DNA of 64,000 nt, from positions 66,643,715 to 66,707,714 of the forward strand of contig NW_023605083.1 of NCBI RefSeq assembly GCF_014898055.3, read 5' to 3'. The translations under genes and the position numbers were made by a program. Source of the DNA: Talpa occidentalis. Taxonomy: Eukaryota; Chordata; Mammalia; Eulipotyphla; Talpidae. The notes under the pieces were generated by a model. It ran no database searches and had not been told where the DNA came from. It worked only from the letters and a program-made list of their open reading frames with translations. Of the stretch, positions 61,086-64,000 are shown piece after piece; positions within the stretch are counted from its first letter, which is position 1; each line of letters begins with the position of its first letter.

Positions 61086-62329
61086 ATAGTGGTAAATAAG
61101 CTGCCTGTGGGATCAGGTTGGGGTGAAATAGCCCTTGGTCTTAGAAAACTTACCAGTACAGTTTAGCTCATGTAACAAATGAATGGAATGAAATGCCATG
61201 CTCTGTCTGTGTGAACAAATGAATATTGTATATTGACTATGGTTTTATTGGCGGAAGCATCTCTGCTTTGCCCTCTACCTCAGCTGTAGAGACTCACAGA
61301 GACATGGGGCATTCCAGGAAGAAAGGAGTCTGTCCAGAGGCCCCAGCTCCTGGGAACAGCATGAACTTAAGTCTAGAAACAAATCTTCATAAAAAGAACA
61401 GCTGAAGAATAGACAGCAGTTCTAGCCTTAATGAATCAGAGAAATGGGATTGGACTGTGGGGAGCTTTGCTGAGCTGAACATTGTCCTCATCATTACATT
61501 TGTCAAGACAGTGGTCAAGAGAGGGGCCAAGAGAATAGGCTTGAGTAAAAATGACTTGGGTTCTTATCATAGCTTAGATGTGTGACTTTGACCAAACTTC
61601 AGCGTTCTCATCCAGAAAATGATGAATGCCTTGTGGGATGACTCCATTGTGGGAGATATTACCAATATATTTGGATACTTATAATCTGACTCCCCTAGAT
61701 TTAGGAAATGATTGTCCTTGTCATGATATGAATGAGGCAGAGCCCCACCCCAATTATGGAAGTTGAAATATAAGCATCTATCTCCCAGTCCCCCTTGTAG
61801 CTGAGTGTGGGCATACGATCTATGTGCTCCCTCTGTCCCCCAGTCAGACACACCAACCCATCACTCACTCAGAAGCCATTTTGACCGGAATGGTGGGAGT
61901 ATCTACATTCCAAATATGTCCAAAGTACTAATGACAGAGGTAGCATTAGTGCTGAAGTGACTGTGAGCTGCAGTAGTTCTTAGGTGCCCTCAGAAGACCT
62001 GTCCTAGGGACTCATCTTGGACTTGGGATTGGACTTAGAACATGTAAGCCAGGCTGTCTGGCCCTGTCAGAGAGTCTTCCAGAAGTATCCAAGAGTCTTT
62101 GAATGGATATTGTTTGTTTGCTTGTTTGCCTTAGTTAGCCAAAGTTGGTTTCTGTTGATTGCCACTTAGAATCTGGACTGAAAATGATTGTCATGAGATA
62201 CTATGAGGTTTACCCCCTGTGCCTAGCGAGATGGATGTGTGTGGTGCCCACTGACCGTCGCTTCCCTTAGTGGGTATCTGTTTGTAGTGAGGAGGGGCAG
62301 GGATAGCAGCAGCAACCACCATTTTATGA

Positions 62330-62525
62330 CTGCCCATGCAGGTGGATGCCTTGTGTCATCATCACCTTTGTTCAAAGTAAACGTGAGGTCTCATTCCAGA
62401 TGAAGGACCTGACACCGATGGTGAGGTCTTAACTTGCCTACGGTCATGTGGCCCATAGAGGTGTGAGCTGGTCTTGAGATTGGATCCCAGGTTGGATGGA
62501 GAGCCCTGCTTCTTCTACTCTGCCA
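62330..62525 (+). repeat. MIR-like fragment
   Basis: 'cattccagatgaaggacctg', 'tcatgtggcccatagaggtg' and 'gagattggatcccagg' resemble MIR. The AG and GT around 62396-62421 mimic an exon but fall inside this repeat. Confidence 0.5.
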
Positions 62526-63536
62526 CTCCACCTAAATGATCTTCCTTCCTCCTCTCTCCTCTCCTTCCCACCCTAGTGATTCCCTCCCTCCATCCCTCCC
62601 TTTCTCCCTTCTTTCTTTTTTCTTATTCTTGTTTTGTTTTTCTGTCACTGGCCATTCAATAGAACGAATGTTTCCCTAGATTTGGTAACACCAGCATGCG
62701 GGTGGGTGGCAGATTTATGGTGGCATTCCCATTCGCTTTTCAGAAGCCCACACATCCGGAAGTATTCCCAAGGTGCCCGTGTGTTCTTAGGCAACACCCC
62801 GGGACTTCCCTTTCCCACTGTCCCACTGCTTCCCCCAGCACATAATAAGTTGCTTGTTCAAAGGAACACCACCCACAAGACCTCTTAGGCAATGAGGCTA
62901 TAGGGCCGGCAATGAGGAAATTATCTTGTCCTTTCCCCCCTTTTTAGAATATAACATACACCAGGCCTGAGGTTTCAGCTAAAAAATGTGGTATCAGTAA
63001 AAAGATAACTGCCCCCCAACAGACGCTGGCTGGAGGCATTGTTCAGCTGTGCTGGGAATTCTGTTTCTCAAACACTGAGTCATAAACTACAGACAGGCTG
63101 CTGATAAAAGCTGAAGGAGGGAAGGTAATGGTCAAATTAGTCAGACAAAATGTGAAGCATCCCCAAAAGGGCTTAGACGTAGCAATATATCTTGAGCCAG
63201 TGCTGGAAAACGTGCTACCTTCAGCCACGATGTTGACACCATCCCGGCAGATGTGATCTTGGAAAGCCTTCGCCCACCTCTCCCGTACACCCTGGGTCCT
63301 TCAGGGGAGCCGGTCCGCATCCCAGGTTAGACTGGGGAGCCTGGGCTGAGTTAGCATCGCGGGCCTAGCACAGCCTCCCACTCTGTGAACCGGGAGTGAC
63401 TGCACAGAGGGCTCGACAGTCTATTTCCCCGCGCAAGGCTGGTAAATCCCCGATTTGTCAAACATTGATTTAAAGGCTTTGGAGTTTCAAATCCTGCTTG
63501 ATGTTGATCTATAGCTAGGAAAACAAAGCCAAGGGA

Positions 63537-63569
63537 CCCCCCCCCCCCCCCCCCACCCCCCCCACCCCC
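63537..63569. repeat. Poly(C) tract
   Basis: Thirty-one C in 33 bases, broken by two A. It can form an i-motif on this strand and a G-quadruplex on the other. Confidence 0.95.
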
Positions 63570-63726
63570 GGCTGTCTTTCCCAGCCCTGCAGAGACTCCT
63601 GTGTGTCTCTTTCGCTCACTCCCTACGCACTCCGCTCCTCTCCCCCGCAGCCTGCCATTGGCATTCATGGTCTCTGGGCCCTCACACAGCATCTCTGGGA
63701 CCCTCCAGGGCCAGGGCCAACAGCCC

Positions 63727-63751
63727 TGTTATCTGCAAGGCAGATAAGTGG
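63727..63751. promoter_or_regulatory. Paired GATA motifs in inverted arrangement
   Basis: TTATCT and AGATAAG stand 8 bases apart in TTATCTGCAAGGCAGATAAG, a near-palindrome that offers GATA-factor sites on both strands, each with an adjoining CTG/CAG. Placed in a GC-richer, repeat-poor stretch. A motif match only; activity is unproven. Confidence 0.35.
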
Positions 63752-64000
63752 GAGGAGGGCAGATCAACCCACCGCCCCACCAGTCACTTGGACGGGAGGG
63801 GGTCGCTGAACCTCGGGGGCCCTCTGTCAGGCCTCCCTGGCCTGCTCCAAGCCAAGGCGAGAAAGGAAAACAAGAAGATGAATCTCCACATCTTCTCGGT
63901 GGACGTGCTGATGAGACTTTAGAACAACAATGACTAAAAAGGAAAACAGCATCTGGCAGTGGCGGGTGTGGAAGGGGGAGGAAGGATGGGCTCTGCTGGG

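Larger units (their letters stand above)
1..64000 (+). other. PAPPA: PAPPA gene body, internal part (five exons and their introns)
   Basis: The five coding exons listed separately splice in silico into one open frame of 1,035 nt (345 codons) with no stop. Intron phases match at all four internal joins: AG/A, G/GT, AC/G and AA/A. The protein matches pappalysin-1 as I remember it, including the segment after the catalytic Met-turn and the GDGIIQ/GDGC Cys-rich repeat. The paralogue PAPPA2 is possible in principle, but the wording of the exons fits PAPPA better. By family knowledge the product is a secreted, disulfide-linked zinc metalloproteinase that cleaves IGFBP-4 and IGFBP-5 and so releases IGF. 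Neither the start codon nor the stop codon is in the window, so no promoter or 3' UTR of PAPPA is expected here. Confidence 0.93.
57376..64000 (+). other. PAPPA: 5' part of the PAPPA intron downstream of exon E
   Basis: The intron starts GTAAGT and runs past the window end. It holds L2 and MIR fragments (57470-57625, 57720-57870, 60910-61085, 62330-62525), an unclassified block that may be an LTR (58976-59880), a sense SINE with a very long AATA tail (60466-60811) and a poly(C) tract (63537-63569). The last kilobase is more GC-rich and includes paired GATA motifs. Confidence 0.85.

Noticed and set aside
62396..62422. A short stretch with AG before ATGAAGGACCTG and GATG/GTGAGG after it, seeming to be the next PAPPA exon
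   Set aside because: The translation (DEGPDTDG-like) does not match the expected continuation, it is only about 24 bases long, and the surroundings read as a MIR repeat.
63351..63692. 113-codon minus-strand frame with a long Gly run
   Set aside because: The Gly run is the poly(C) tract read backwards; the flanks show no protein motif.
1..64000. tRNA genes at the many tRNA-like heads
   Set aside because: Each A/B-box head is followed by a SINE body and AATAAA-rich tail, often with target duplications; none can fold as an intact tRNA.
1..64000. CRISPR arrays, operons, phage or plasmid functions
   Set aside because: Intron-exon structure with GT/AG splice sites, MIR, L2, L1 and SINE repeats show vertebrate nuclear DNA; the regular repeats seen are microsatellites.

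Overview
This is a 64 kb piece of a placental mammal's nuclear genome lying wholly inside one large gene on the + strand. Five exons join without a gap or stop into 345 codons that I recognise as PAPPA (pappalysin-1, pregnancy-associated plasma protein A), the secreted zinc metalloproteinase that cleaves IGF-binding proteins. Every exon has a canonical AG acceptor and GT donor, and the intron phases agree at each join. The exons are 3718-3910, 10448-10569, 19644-20142, 52191-52319 and 57284-57375. They run from just after the Met-turn of the catalytic domain into the Cys-rich GDGIIQ...GDGC repeat. The catalytic HEXXH exon lies upstream and the SCR/LNR3 exons lie downstream of the window. No other gene, RNA gene, CRISPR or operon is visible.

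Layout: 1-3717 is the end of an intron. Introns of 6.5, 9.1, 32.0 and 5.0 kb separate the five exons, and 57376-64000 starts the next intron. The introns hold the usual mammalian fill. Old MIR and L2 fragments and hAT-Charlie-type DNA transposon remnants are common. There are several L1 pieces: one well-preserved 5'-inverted insertion at 17911-19245, one 3' end at 47549-48165, and one very old, broken copy around 41.7-45.4 kb. The dominant recent repeat is a tRNA-derived SINE of about 260-330 bp with at least 17 copies on both strands.

The SINE has a tRNA-like head with recognisable A and B boxes, a pyrimidine-rich body and a tail with AATAAA repeats, often followed by TCTTT and poly(A), which is the 'T+' SINE design. 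It does not look like Alu, B1/B2, CAN, ERE, PRE1 or the camel SINE as I remember them. I therefore infer a non-primate, non-rodent placental mammal, probably laurasiatherian, and cannot name the species.

The best leads are in repeat biology: a complete twin-primed L1 inversion with visible target-site duplication; three SINEs inserted into one another's tails; a SINE-spacer-SINE unit inside a single duplication; and a 3' tag that separates two SINE subfamilies. Less certain leads are two minus-strand retropseudogene-like or UTR-like blocks and a paired GATA motif near the end. I saw no wholly new biological system.
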